A stretch of 64,000 nt of DNA from Verrucomicrobiaceae bacterium (lineage in GTDB: Bacteria; Verrucomicrobiota; Verrucomicrobiia; Verrucomicrobiales; Akkermansiaceae). The stretch is taken from NCBI GenBank assembly GCA_027484055.1, contig JAIXQH010000051.1, forward strand, positions 124,001 to 188,000. Direction: 5' to 3'. The translations under genes were made by a program, and so were the position numbers. The notes under the pieces were generated by a model that was not told the origin of the DNA, did no database searches, and was given only the letters and a program-made list of their open reading frames with translations. Positions 8,686 to 16,368 of this stretch are shown here, piece after piece (positions within the stretch are counted from its first letter, which is position 1; every line of letters starts with the position of its first letter).

Positions 8686-9720
8686 TCAGTTCTCAGACCG
8701 CAGCCCGAGCCGGAGTAGCAACTCCTCCGCAATGCTTTTCTCGATGGGGACGAGCACCGGCTCGAAATCGCGATTCTCATACCGATAGCCGGCCAAGGTC
8801 TGGACCGTCATTCGTTTGATCCGTCGTTTGACCTCCAGATTCCCGAAGTAAGCCGGCAGGAAGCTCGTTGGTGGAAAGAGGGTTTCCTCAGGATAAACCA
8901 CCAGCACCGGGCGTCCGGATGCCACGGCCTCGGTCACCATCGTCACGCTATCCTGTGTCACCACCGCGCACTCCGCGGCCCCGAGGAACGCCGACATTTT
9001 CCGCTCGGGGTGATCCGCCCACCAGACTGCGGCGGCAACCACCTCCGGAGCCAAGGCGGCGCGAAGTCGAGCTTCCGCTTCGGCTCCCGTCCGGCGAGAA
9101 GTCGTAACCAGCCAGCGAATTCCTTCGCTCCGAGCCATGGCATTCATGGCTGCGCCCAAGTCGTCCCAGTCGGACATTTGAAAGCGATGGGTCGGCGACG
9201 AGCCACCAATCACCATCGCTCGCAGCCTGCCGCCGGGATGTTCCGGCCAGTTTTTCGCCGCCCTTTGAGCGAGTTCCCGGTTGATCTGCGTGGGGATCAT
9301 TTCCAATGGAACATCGTTGACGCCACATTCCACGGGAGATGGAGTGAAGACGGTGTGAAACCATTCGGACGGATAGGGTTTTCTCTCGCCGAGAAAAACC
9401 AGCGGCACGCTGAATCTCACTGCTAGGCTGCGAGCGGCAAACACCGCCTTTCCACCGCTGGCGACGATCAAATCGGGTTCGGACGATCCGCTGGGAAGCC
9501 CGCACCTCAGCCAGCGTTCCAGAAATCGGTTCGGCAGTGCTCTGCCTTTTTGCCCCATCCACCGCCGGACCAATCCGCGCGCAAAGCCGTTGAGGCGCGG
9601 GCGGGTTTGGATCACGAGGGATTCCAGATCGATCATGCCCGCGAGCCCGGCGACGAGTCCTTCCGACTGGCTGATGTGGCCGGGGCTGCCTTCGCTTATG
9701 ATCCAAACCACGCGTTTCAT
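8686..9720 (-). CDS. ELM1-family (DUF1022) GT-B-like protein, copy 2
   Basis: Second ELM1-like protein, 344 residues, with WIISEGSPGHISQSEGLVAG, PDLIVASGGKAVFAARSLAV, MVIGGSSPTHRF and VVTQDSVTMVTEAVASGRPV. These align motif by motif with copy 1 (GDGKPGHENQS, GGPSRSHGW, WVTEDSVSMIYEALSSG). The ATG at 9720 overlaps the stop of the upstream FkbM gene and is better than the 9852 start of the ORF track. Here the gene is embedded in a minus-strand operon of glycosyltransferases and a methyltransferase, which supports a glycan-transfer role for the family. No signal peptide is visible. Confidence 0.83.
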   Translation of the reverse strand: MKRVVWIISEGSPGHISQSEGLVAGLAGMIDLESLVIQTRPRLNGFARGLVRRWMGQKGRALPNRFLERWLRCGLPSGSSEPDLIVASGGKAVFAARSLAVRFSVPLVFLGERKPYPSEWFHTVFTPSPVECGVNDVPLEMIPTQINRELAQRAAKNWPEHPGGRLRAMVIGGSSPTHRFQMSDWDDLGAAMNAMARSEGIRWLVTTSRRTGAEAEARLRAALAPEVVAAAVWWADHPERKMSAFLGAAECAVVTQDSVTMVTEAVASGRPVLVVYPEETLFPPTSFLPAYFGNLEVKRRIKRMTVQTLAGYRYENRDFEPVLVPIEKSIAEELLLRLGLRSEN

Positions 9721-10541
9721 GGCATGGCTTCGAGGATCAGGATGCCGTTCATCTTGGTGGCGCTCTCCAACCGGTAGCCATGAGAAACAAGCAAGCTCTT
9801 CAACGGTGCTCCTCCTTCGCCGACGATTTCGCCAATGACGAAGCGTGGCCAAAGTGCTCGCGGCGCGGTTTGATAAAATGCTTCCAGCACCGGCACTTCG
9901 TATCCCTCGATGTCGATTTTCATGGCATCCACCCGTTCGACCTTCGCTTCTAGTAGGAGCTCCAGCAGCGGCCTCCCCGGAACCCGGCGGCCTGAGCCTT
10001 CCGAGCGGACGGCGGTCTGGCCGACATTGCCCGCGTGCTGCTCGATGACCACCTCGCAGGGCGTCGGCGTGACAGCGCAGGGGTATAGAGTGACGGCGGC
10101 AGACAGGTCATTGGCAGCGAGATTGTAACGCATGCGTTCGAGCATGATATCGGTCGGTTCGACGGCGATCACACGCAAACCGGGGTAGCGTTGGGAAAGA
10201 GCCCAGAAGGTGTAGAAACCGGCGTTTGCCCCAACATCGAGGAACACGGCACCGGGATGCAATGCACGGCGAAGGGCGTCACGTTCCGGGGCGTCGTGGA
10301 AATTGGCCATCGTCAGCCAGCGTTGCTCGGTGAGGTTTCCACGCGCCGCGAGGCGTAGTTTGAGTCCCCAGATCTCGCGGTCGTAAACTTCCTGATCATG
10401 GTTTTTCACCGGCTTGCGGAGGAGGAACGCGAGCTTACGGAAAAGCCCGCCCGTCGGCAAGAGGTCGATGAGTTTCAGGCTGAGCGCGGCTGCTCCGAGT
10501 GGTTTCCAAGTGCCCCAGGGTGAAGTGGTGTCAAAGATCAT
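9717..10541 (-). CDS. FkbM-family SAM-dependent methyltransferase, copy 2
   Basis: Probable O-methyltransferase, 274 residues. VFLDVGANAGFYTFWALSQ is a canonical SAM-binding motif I, VIAVEPTDIMLERM is motif II, and AMKIDIEGYEVPVLEAF is the FkbM signature. The N-terminal 80 residues include a helical region seen in longer FkbM proteins. It lies in the minus-strand glycan operon: the GT8-like paralog C is 12 bp upstream, and its own stop overlaps the ELM1-like copy 2 start. It differs clearly from copy 1 outside the motifs, so it is not a recent duplicate. Confidence 0.88.
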   Translation of the reverse strand: MIFDTTSPWGTWKPLGAAALSLKLIDLLPTGGLFRKLAFLLRKPVKNHDQEVYDREIWGLKLRLAARGNLTEQRWLTMANFHDAPERDALRRALHPGAVFLDVGANAGFYTFWALSQRYPGLRVIAVEPTDIMLERMRYNLAANDLSAAVTLYPCAVTPTPCEVVIEQHAGNVGQTAVRSEGSGRRVPGRPLLELLLEAKVERVDAMKIDIEGYEVPVLEAFYQTAPRALWPRFVIGEIVGEGGAPLKSLLVSHGYRLESATKMNGILILEAMP

Positions 10542-10553
10542 CGGCTTTAGGAA

Positions 10554-11360
10554 TTATTCGCGCCAGTGCATGGCAACCCAGGCGGAGGGCTGGACGTAAC
10601 GAGAGAAGTGTTTCCGCCATTTTTTGATCGTTTTCCGATTTTCCCACACCCAGCGGAGGTGCTCTAGTGGGCGGCGAGAAGCGTCTCGACTCGACCAGCG
10701 ACCTGCGATGGCGTCTGGTGGTTTGGGACGACCGGGGAAAGTGATGATTTTCACCCCTTCCGGGATGATGGGGGGGCGGAGATAGCGCAAGGGCCAGATC
10801 CCCATGGAGTGAAGGCCGAAGTGCTTGGTCCAGCTAGACGGCCAGAACTTGATGCCACCGCGAATGCCGGCCGTGACGTAGTTCTGCTCAAATTGATACT
10901 TGCGGGATAGATTTGCAGGGTCGGCTTGGAGGTTTTCCAGCATGTAGGGATGCCCGCCGATTGGGAAACGGAAGACCGAAGTCTGGCCGGTTTTTTGGAA
11001 GACGCGCACCCAGTTGCGAGCGGTGATGACGTCCTGCGGATCGCCGTAGGTGAAGTACTCGTCGATGTTGGCCACGATCACGGAGTCGAGATCGATGAAC
11101 AACGCAGTGCCCGAGAGGCCACTGAGTTCGGGGCTCCAGAGCGCGACTTTGGGCCATTTCCCGGGGACATCCTTTGGTATTTCGCAGCCGAGGGAGGGCA
11201 AGGGGAGGCATTTCACCTCGGAGCGTACACCAGTGGTGTCATCGGTGAAACAGATCAAAGTAAAGTCCCCTGTGATGTTACGCCGACACATGGCCCACAT
11301 GATGTTCACGTATTCCGGGCCATAGACCGTACCCCATTTCATGCAGATGACTTGTTTCAT
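10554..11360 (-). CDS. GT8-like glycosyltransferase, paralog C
   Basis: Third paralog, 268 residues: CMKWGTVYGPEYVNIMWAMC, ICFTDDTTG, ALFIDLDSVIVANIDEYF (DxD-like), TSVFRFPIGGHPYM, and IITFPGRPKPPDA in place of the FHGxP motif of copies A and B. The C terminus carries a basic tail (RKTIKKWRKHFSRY) absent from the others and possibly membrane-contacting. It is in the minus-strand operon, 6 bp after the GT4 gene stop and 12 bp before the FkbM gene. The specific linkage it makes is not readable. Confidence 0.78.
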   Translation of the reverse strand: MKQVICMKWGTVYGPEYVNIMWAMCRRNITGDFTLICFTDDTTGVRSEVKCLPLPSLGCEIPKDVPGKWPKVALWSPELSGLSGTALFIDLDSVIVANIDEYFTYGDPQDVITARNWVRVFQKTGQTSVFRFPIGGHPYMLENLQADPANLSRKYQFEQNYVTAGIRGGIKFWPSSWTKHFGLHSMGIWPLRYLRPPIIPEGVKIITFPGRPKPPDAIAGRWSSRDASRRPLEHLRWVWENRKTIKKWRKHFSRYVQPSAWVAMHWRE

Positions 11361-11366
11361 GAAGGA

Positions 11367-12479
11367 TTAACGACGAGGCGCTGAAAGTAGGGATCGGTAA
11401 ACATCGAGGGTGGAATCCAGCATGCGACTGAGGGCGAATGCCTCGATCGAAGAAGGTTGTGGGTGAGTTTTTAAAATTTCACAACTTAAGTCAATGGCCC
11501 GGTCCAGGTGCCCCGTTTCGATAAGACCCAGCGGGAAAAGGGAACGGAGTTGTTCCGCCACACCACCGTGATCATAGGCGATGACCGGTTTCCCCAGCGC
11601 AAGCGCTTCTAATGATACGCGCCCGAACGCTTCAGGTTGAAGTGACAGGGAATAAACCACTGCCGACATGGCCATGATCTCTTTCAAGTCCGTGCGGTGA
11701 CCTAGAAAGGTGATGCGATCAATCACATCAAGCTTGGCTCTCAGGTCCTCAAGTTCACCAAGGTATGAGATTTTTTTCGGGTGAGGCGCTCCTACGATCA
11801 GCCCATGGACGGGCAACCCCAGTTCTACCAGTTTGCCGATCATGCGAATGAAATCCTCTTGTCCCTTCCACCGTGTCAGGCGTCCGGGCATCAGCAGGAG
11901 GATGCGGCTTTCCAGCTCCGGGTGTTGTGATTTCCAGGTATTCAGCCACTCCGGCGGTGGCTCGTAGCCCGCAGGATAACTTGTCTCATCCACGCCGCGA
12001 TGGATCACCTGGACTTTCCTAGAATCGGTGTCCGGATAGTTCTTGAAAACATAATCCCGGACGCTTTCCGACACGGCGATCACCGCCTCTCCCCGGGTCA
12101 TGATCTTCGAGTAGGCGTTTACCGAATAAAAACCATGCACGGTGGTCACGAGGCGCGGGCGACTGTGTCGATCCAGTGTCTTCCACGCGAGATAGGCCAA
12201 CCAAGCGGGCAGTCTTGAGCGGAGGTGGATGATGTCCGGTTTTTCACGGATGAAAACCTCTCGCAGCTTGGCGATTTGCCCGAGAGAGGCGATGGCCTTC
12301 CGATGGACCGGCATGGTGAGGTGCTGGGTCCCGGCCTTCTCCAGCTCGGCGACCATTCTGCCACCGTTGGAGATGACGATGGACTCATGGCCGCTTTTCA
12401 CGAGATGGTCCGCCACTTCAAGGGTGCCGCGCTCGACCCCACCAGCGTCCAGCTCTGGTAAAATTTGAATGACTTTCAC
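11367..12479 (-). CDS. Family 4 glycosyltransferase
   Basis: GT-B retaining glycosyltransferase, 370 residues. The N-terminal domain opens VIQILPELDAGGVERGTLEV with the glycine-rich acceptor loop; the C-terminal domain has MPGRLTRWKGQEDFIRM and the donor-binding segment EAFGRVSLEALALGKPVIAY, including the EX7E pattern. The start is a GTG at 12479 that overlaps (GTGA) the stop of the degraded dehydrogenase frame upstream. It is the first intact gene of the minus-strand glycan operon running to 8686. The donor sugar is undefined. Confidence 0.9.
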   Translation of the reverse strand: MKVIQILPELDAGGVERGTLEVADHLVKSGHESIVISNGGRMVAELEKAGTQHLTMPVHRKAIASLGQIAKLREVFIREKPDIIHLRSRLPAWLAYLAWKTLDRHSRPRLVTTVHGFYSVNAYSKIMTRGEAVIAVSESVRDYVFKNYPDTDSRKVQVIHRGVDETSYPAGYEPPPEWLNTWKSQHPELESRILLLMPGRLTRWKGQEDFIRMIGKLVELGLPVHGLIVGAPHPKKISYLGELEDLRAKLDVIDRITFLGHRTDLKEIMAMSAVVYSLSLQPEAFGRVSLEALALGKPVIAYDHGGVAEQLRSLFPLGLIETGHLDRAIDLSCEILKTHPQPSSIEAFALSRMLDSTLDVYRSLLSAPRR

Positions 12480-12754
12480 GGCAGGGAAATGAGGGGAATC
12501 GACTCTAGCACCACGAGGCTGCCATTTTTGAGGAATGGCGCGAGTGCCCGGCCCGTTTCAAGCACATAGCTCAGGTCCGGCTCACGCAAATGATTCAGCG
12601 GCTTGGGCACGCAGAGGGTGATTGCATCCACCTCGCCGATGCGGGAAAAGTCTGTGGAAGCTTCGAGTCCCAGCACCGCCGCTCCCGAGCGGGCGAATTG
12701 TAAAGAGAGTGGAAGACCGACGCACCCGCGTCCGACAATGGCGATAGATTTCAT
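12476..12754 (-). pseudogene. Internally deleted and truncated nucleotide-sugar dehydrogenase
   Basis: A 92-codon frame that begins like UDP-sugar 6-dehydrogenases (WecC/TviB type): IAIVGRGCVGLPLSLQFARS is the Rossmann entry. After VLGLEA it jumps to STDFSRIGEVDAITLCVPKP and LREPDLSYVLETGRALAPFL, ending near VVLES. In intact relatives roughly 40 residues separate the first strand-helix unit from the TTDF segment, and more than 300 residues follow VVLES, including the catalytic Cys. Those are absent here, so it cannot be an active dehydrogenase. The frame remains open and overlaps the GT4 start, so its translation could still couple that gene. Deletion extents are from memory of the family. 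Confidence 0.75.
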
Positions 12755-12774
12755 GTAGCGGCTGAAACCATGCG

Positions 12775-13017
12775 ATGCCGCGCGTGGCGATGGGTAGAAA
12801 AAAAACAGACCGTCTCCACCCGCGCGAGGCGGCGAGGAAAAGATACTGGCAGAATCAAGGGATGGTCACAACGGAAGAGCCGATTTCCATCAACTCGGCA
12901 GCCACCCGAGCCACCCGGAGAACCCAGCGCTTTATCCGGTGGATGCGGATTTACCAAGGGGTTCCCTATAACGAATCCGTGCCCGCCCCAGCGCGAACAC
13001 TGGACCTACCGGCATGA
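12775..13017 (+). CDS. Possible small basic protein carrying the RFIRW repeat
   Basis: An 80-codon frame opposite the glycan operon, with a possible internal start at 12790 (MGRKKTDRLHPREAARKRYW). The product is strongly basic and soluble, with no known domain that I recognise. Its C-terminal third (RFIRWMRIYQGVPYNESVP) is matched by a diverged copy at 13941-14111 on the other side of the PEP-CTERM gene. It may be a genuine small gene, or the remnant of a larger one whose fragment was duplicated. It fills the 325-bp gap between the dehydrogenase remnant and the PEP-CTERM gene. Confidence 0.35.
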   Translation: MPRVAMGRKKTDRLHPREAARKRYWQNQGMVTTEEPISINSAATRATRRTQRFIRWMRIYQGVPYNESVPAPARTLDLPA

Positions 13018-13079
13018 GAGTTTTTCTCACCGATCTGAGAGCTTTTGATGACAAGTCTGACTTCTGAAATTTTACACAA

Positions 13080-13859
13080 TCAGCGGCCCACCCGGCGGCG
13101 GAAGACGCAGGAGATGCCGCCCATGGCGACCAAAAGGCCGGCGGCGGGCTCGGGAACCACTTGTAGATTGTTGATATACAGGGTGTTTTGGGCAGCTCCG
13201 TTATCGGTACCGCTTACGTAATAGGAGAAACTAGAGACCGCATCGGTAAGCCCGGTGATTGTTCCGGTGAACAAATTCCCTTGATTCCCCAAACTGGAGG
13301 TGCGCGAGATTTGATAACTTAGCGAAGAGGGAGAAAGCACACTGATGGCCACATTGATCACAGCATCATTGCCACCGTAGTTATAACCTGCGCCTGAACC
13401 GGGATTCAAAACTGCATTCGCACTGGAGACGCTGCCACCCGAGCCGATATTGAAGTTGAATAACTCACCTTGAGATCCTGCGAAGAGATTGAATCCCTTG
13501 TTGCCGTTGTCGGAATTCAACGCCAGCTTGAAGGAAAACACCTGACCCGGCAGTAGCGCTGTGGTGAAGGCTCGTGAGGCATCTACAGATGCCGCAGTAG
13601 GGTGGGCAAACAGGCTGAATGAGACGCCGCTGGTATTGATGTTGCCGGCTCCGATGGTCGAGTCTCCAAGAACAGAACCCGCGAAAATCGGGCCACCGTT
13701 ACCATTTGATGATATGGCCCAAGGCTGAAAGCCGAAGCCGCCGTTTGAGGCATTGACGAAGCTAGTATAGTTGGAGGCGATGTCCTGAACGACTGCGGCG
13801 TGTGTCTGCATCAGGAGCATGGACGCAAAAGAATATAGCCAAATTGAGAAAATTTTCAT
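13080..13859 (-). CDS. PEP-CTERM sorting-domain surface protein
   Basis: Exported protein processed by an exosortase. It has an N-terminal signal peptide (MKIFSIWLYSFASMLLMQTH, cleaved near AHAAVV-type residues), a Gly/Ser/Asn-rich beta-type body of about 200 residues, and a C-terminal tripartite tail: VPEPAAGLLVAMGG followed by the basic RRRVGR. That tail is the PEP-CTERM signal found in exopolysaccharide-forming bacteria, consistent with the neighbouring glycan island. The ATG at 13859 gives a normal signal peptide; 13877 is the alternative. No exosortase is in the window. Base composition is lower in GC than the neighbouring genes, usual for this protein class. Confidence 0.9.
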   Translation of the reverse strand: MKIFSIWLYSFASMLLMQTHAAVVQDIASNYTSFVNASNGGFGFQPWAISSNGNGGPIFAGSVLGDSTIGAGNINTSGVSFSLFAHPTAASVDASRAFTTALLPGQVFSFKLALNSDNGNKGFNLFAGSQGELFNFNIGSGGSVSSANAVLNPGSGAGYNYGGNDAVINVAISVLSPSSLSYQISRTSSLGNQGNLFTGTITGLTDAVSSFSYYVSGTDNGAAQNTLYINNLQVVPEPAAGLLVAMGGISCVFRRRVGR

Positions 13860-13940
13860 GGATAATGAGAAGTGCATATCTGACGAATGTGCCCCAAATC
13901 AAGTTGATTTTTTCCGCATAAATGGGGTCAGAGCGGGTCG

Positions 13941-14111
13941 GTGCGCATTTCAACCCAAGCCACCCAACGGACCCTGCGCTTCATTCGGTGGGTGCTGATT
14001 TACCAACGGGTTCCCTGGAGAGAATCCGTGCCCCGCGTGCGCAAACTCTGGACCATTGGCATGAGGTTTTTCCACGCCGATCATCCCTGCTTGATACCTG
14101 TTGCTAGATTC
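13941..14111 (+). repeat. Second, diverged copy of the RFIRW coding-like repeat
   Basis: One forward frame reads LRFIRWVLIYQRVPWRESVP then KLWTIG, against RFIRWMRIYQGVPYNESVP in the 12775 frame. The nucleotide match is strong over about 75 bp (for example GGTTCCCT and GAATCCGTGCC shared at the same spacing). The two copies are in direct orientation about 1 kb apart and bracket the PEP-CTERM gene. No convincing start codon precedes this copy, so it looks like a remnant. Confidence 0.55.
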
Positions 14112-14117
14112 TAGCAA
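14101..14117. repeat. Short perfect palindrome downstream of recQ
   Basis: TTGCTAGA-T-TCTAGCAA is a perfect 8-bp inverted repeat with a 1-nt centre, 14 bp beyond the recQ stop. No T-run follows on the minus strand, so a terminator role is only possible; it could equally be a protein-binding site or the edge of the adjoining repeat remnant. Confidence 0.35.
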
Positions 14118-14130
14118 CCGCGAAGCGGAA

Positions 14131-16308
14131 TCAGCGGGTCGCAGATTGTGAATTCATGGCCCGGTAAATTTTCAGTTTCCCATAACTGATGCGGCCTTCG
14201 AGCTGCTCGAAAACGGGCTTCATCGAAGGCTCGTGGTAACCCTCCAGCGCGGTTTGCATGAGAGCTTCTTCCGCTGCGGTGTAGAAGCTGCGGGGGTCGA
14301 GCGGCTCGCCATTTTCGATCACTTGGGCGAGGTGGCCTTCGATGGTGGTTTCGCTGAGGTTTCGGCTGTTCGCGATTTCGGCGATGGTTTGGCCACTTTT
14401 GAAAAGTTCTAAACTCTGCGCGGCGGTGCCATTGACGACGCCGCTCGGGCGCGGCGCGGTGATGGCGGCGGTGGTCGGCAGCGGGGTGAATGTCTGGCGT
14501 TCATTTCCCATGAGCCAAGTGCGGATGGCCTCTATGAAGGTGCGCCCGTAGTCGTCGAGTTTTTTCTCTCCCACGCCGGGGATGCGTAGTAGGGCAGAGT
14601 CGCTCACCGGGTAGTCGCGGCTGAAATGACGGAGGGTGACGTCTGAGAAAACCACATAGGGCGGCACGTTTTTCGCATCGGCGAGCTGCTTGCGGATGCT
14701 GCGGAGTTGGTCGAAGAGCGCGGTATCGCAGGGGATTTCACCGGTGCGGGCGACCTTTCCCCGGGGGCTGCTGAGGGCGCGGGTGAGGATGACGGGGAGG
14801 CGTTTTTTCAGCACGTCGATGCCTTCTTGGCTCACGCTGACGGTGGAAAACTTATCCGTGCTGGCGGCGAGTAGTCCGGAGCGCAGGAGCTGCCGCCCGA
14901 GATCGACCCAGTAGGGGCGTGGCTGATCCTTGCCGATGCCGTGGGTGGTGAGTTGATCGTGTTTCCAGCGCTGGATTTTCTCGGAGAGGCCACCGGTGAG
15001 GACGTCGGAGACGTGATTGAGCCCCACGCTGAAACCGCCCGCTTGGCGGATGCGGAGGATGCAACTGAGGAGTTTCTGGACGTCGGTGGTGGCGTCCCAT
15101 TTCTCTCGGGGTTGCAGGCATTGGTCGCAGGCACCGCAGTTTTCTTGGGTCCAGGATTCTCCGAAATAGCCCATCAGGCTGACGCGGCGGCAGGCCTCAT
15201 TTTCGGCGAAATGGGTCATCTGGTCGAGCTGCTGGTGGGCCACGGCGCGGGCTTGTTCGTCGGGGATGTCGTCGAGGAATTTCAGGTATTTGGTGACGTC
15301 GCCCCGGGAGAAAAGCAGTAGGCAGTCAGCGGGGAGTCCATCGCGCCCGGCGCGGCCGGTTTCCTGGTAGTAGCCCTCGATGTTCTTCGGCAGATCGGCG
15401 TGGATGACGTAGCGGACGTTGGGTTTGTTGATGCCCATGCCGAAGGCGACGGTGGCGCAGACGATCTTGGCCTCGTCGCGGAGGAAGGCGTCTTGGTTCT
15501 GGGCGCGTTCTGCAGGATCAAGGCCTGCGTGGTAGGCGACGGCGGAAAATCCTTGGTTTCGCAGCGTGGCAGCGAGGGCCTCGGTGGTTTTGCGCGATTG
15601 GCAATAGACGATGCCGGATTCGTCGGGGCGGGCATTGGCGAAGTTGCAAACCTGGGCGGCGGCCCCAGATTTGGCGACCACTTGGTAGTTTAGATTCGGG
15701 CGATTGAAGCTGGCTAGGAAGAGCGCGGGCTCGTGGAGCTCCAGCTGCTTGACGATGTCGAGGCGCACTCGCTCGGTGGCGGTGGCGGTGAGGGCAAGCA
15801 CCGGGATGCCGGGGATCGCCTGGCGCACTTCCCGGAGGCGGCGGTATTCTGGGCGGAAATCGTGGCCCCACTCGCTGATGCAGTGGGCTTCATCCACCGC
15901 GAGGGCGGCGATTTTCCATGCCTGCAGACGGGCGAGGAAATCTGGGAGCATCAGCCGCTCGGGGGCGACGTAGAGAAGCTGGTAATTTCCCGCGTCTAGA
16001 CCGTTTATCCGCCGCCGGGCCTCGTCACCGTCGAGGGATGAGTTGATAAAAGTGGCGGCCACACCGCTGGCTTCGAGCTGGTCTACTTGGTCCTTCATCA
16101 GGGCGATGAGGGGTGAAACGACGACAGTCAGCCCCTCGCGGACGAGGGCTGGGAGTTGATAGCAGAGGCTTTTCCCCGCGCCGGTGGGTAAGACGGCGAG
16201 GGCGTCCTGGCCAGCCAATGAGGCTTCCATGATTTCCCGCTGCAAGGGGCGGAAGCCATCGTAGCCGAAGACTTGCTTGAGGCGGGTGCTGAGCGATAAC
16301 GAACTCAT
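14131..16308 (-). CDS. recQ: ATP-dependent DNA helicase RecQ
   Basis: 3'-5' helicase for recombination and fork repair, 725 residues. Motif I is LPTGAGKSLCYQLPAL (about residue 40), motif II is AVDEAHCISEWGHDFRPEY (about 137), and motif VI is YYQETGRAGRDGLPADCLL. The RQC zinc site is CRRVSLMGYFGE followed by CGACDQC. An HRDC domain (about residues 520-600, with LLRIPGVGEKKLDDYG) and a C-terminal helical/wHTH extension of about 100 residues with SGQTIAEIANSRNLSETTIE follow, giving the full-length bacterial architecture. It begins 60 bp from the stop of chrA and reads in the same direction. Confidence 0.95.
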   Translation of the reverse strand: MSSLSLSTRLKQVFGYDGFRPLQREIMEASLAGQDALAVLPTGAGKSLCYQLPALVREGLTVVVSPLIALMKDQVDQLEASGVAATFINSSLDGDEARRRINGLDAGNYQLLYVAPERLMLPDFLARLQAWKIAALAVDEAHCISEWGHDFRPEYRRLREVRQAIPGIPVLALTATATERVRLDIVKQLELHEPALFLASFNRPNLNYQVVAKSGAAAQVCNFANARPDESGIVYCQSRKTTEALAATLRNQGFSAVAYHAGLDPAERAQNQDAFLRDEAKIVCATVAFGMGINKPNVRYVIHADLPKNIEGYYQETGRAGRDGLPADCLLLFSRGDVTKYLKFLDDIPDEQARAVAHQQLDQMTHFAENEACRRVSLMGYFGESWTQENCGACDQCLQPREKWDATTDVQKLLSCILRIRQAGGFSVGLNHVSDVLTGGLSEKIQRWKHDQLTTHGIGKDQPRPYWVDLGRQLLRSGLLAASTDKFSTVSVSQEGIDVLKKRLPVILTRALSSPRGKVARTGEIPCDTALFDQLRSIRKQLADAKNVPPYVVFSDVTLRHFSRDYPVSDSALLRIPGVGEKKLDDYGRTFIEAIRTWLMGNERQTFTPLPTTAAITAPRPSGVVNGTAAQSLELFKSGQTIAEIANSRNLSETTIEGHLAQVIENGEPLDPRSFYTAAEEALMQTALEGYHEPSMKPVFEQLEGRISYGKLKIYRAMNSQSATR

Positions 16309-16368
16309 GCATGCCTTAAAAGGTAATCGCTTGAACAGGTCAAGGCGGATCTTTCCCGAAATGGCGGC

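Noticed and set aside
8948-9706. 252-residue minus-strand ORF
   Set aside because: Overlaps ELM1-like copy 2 in another frame; no coherent motifs.
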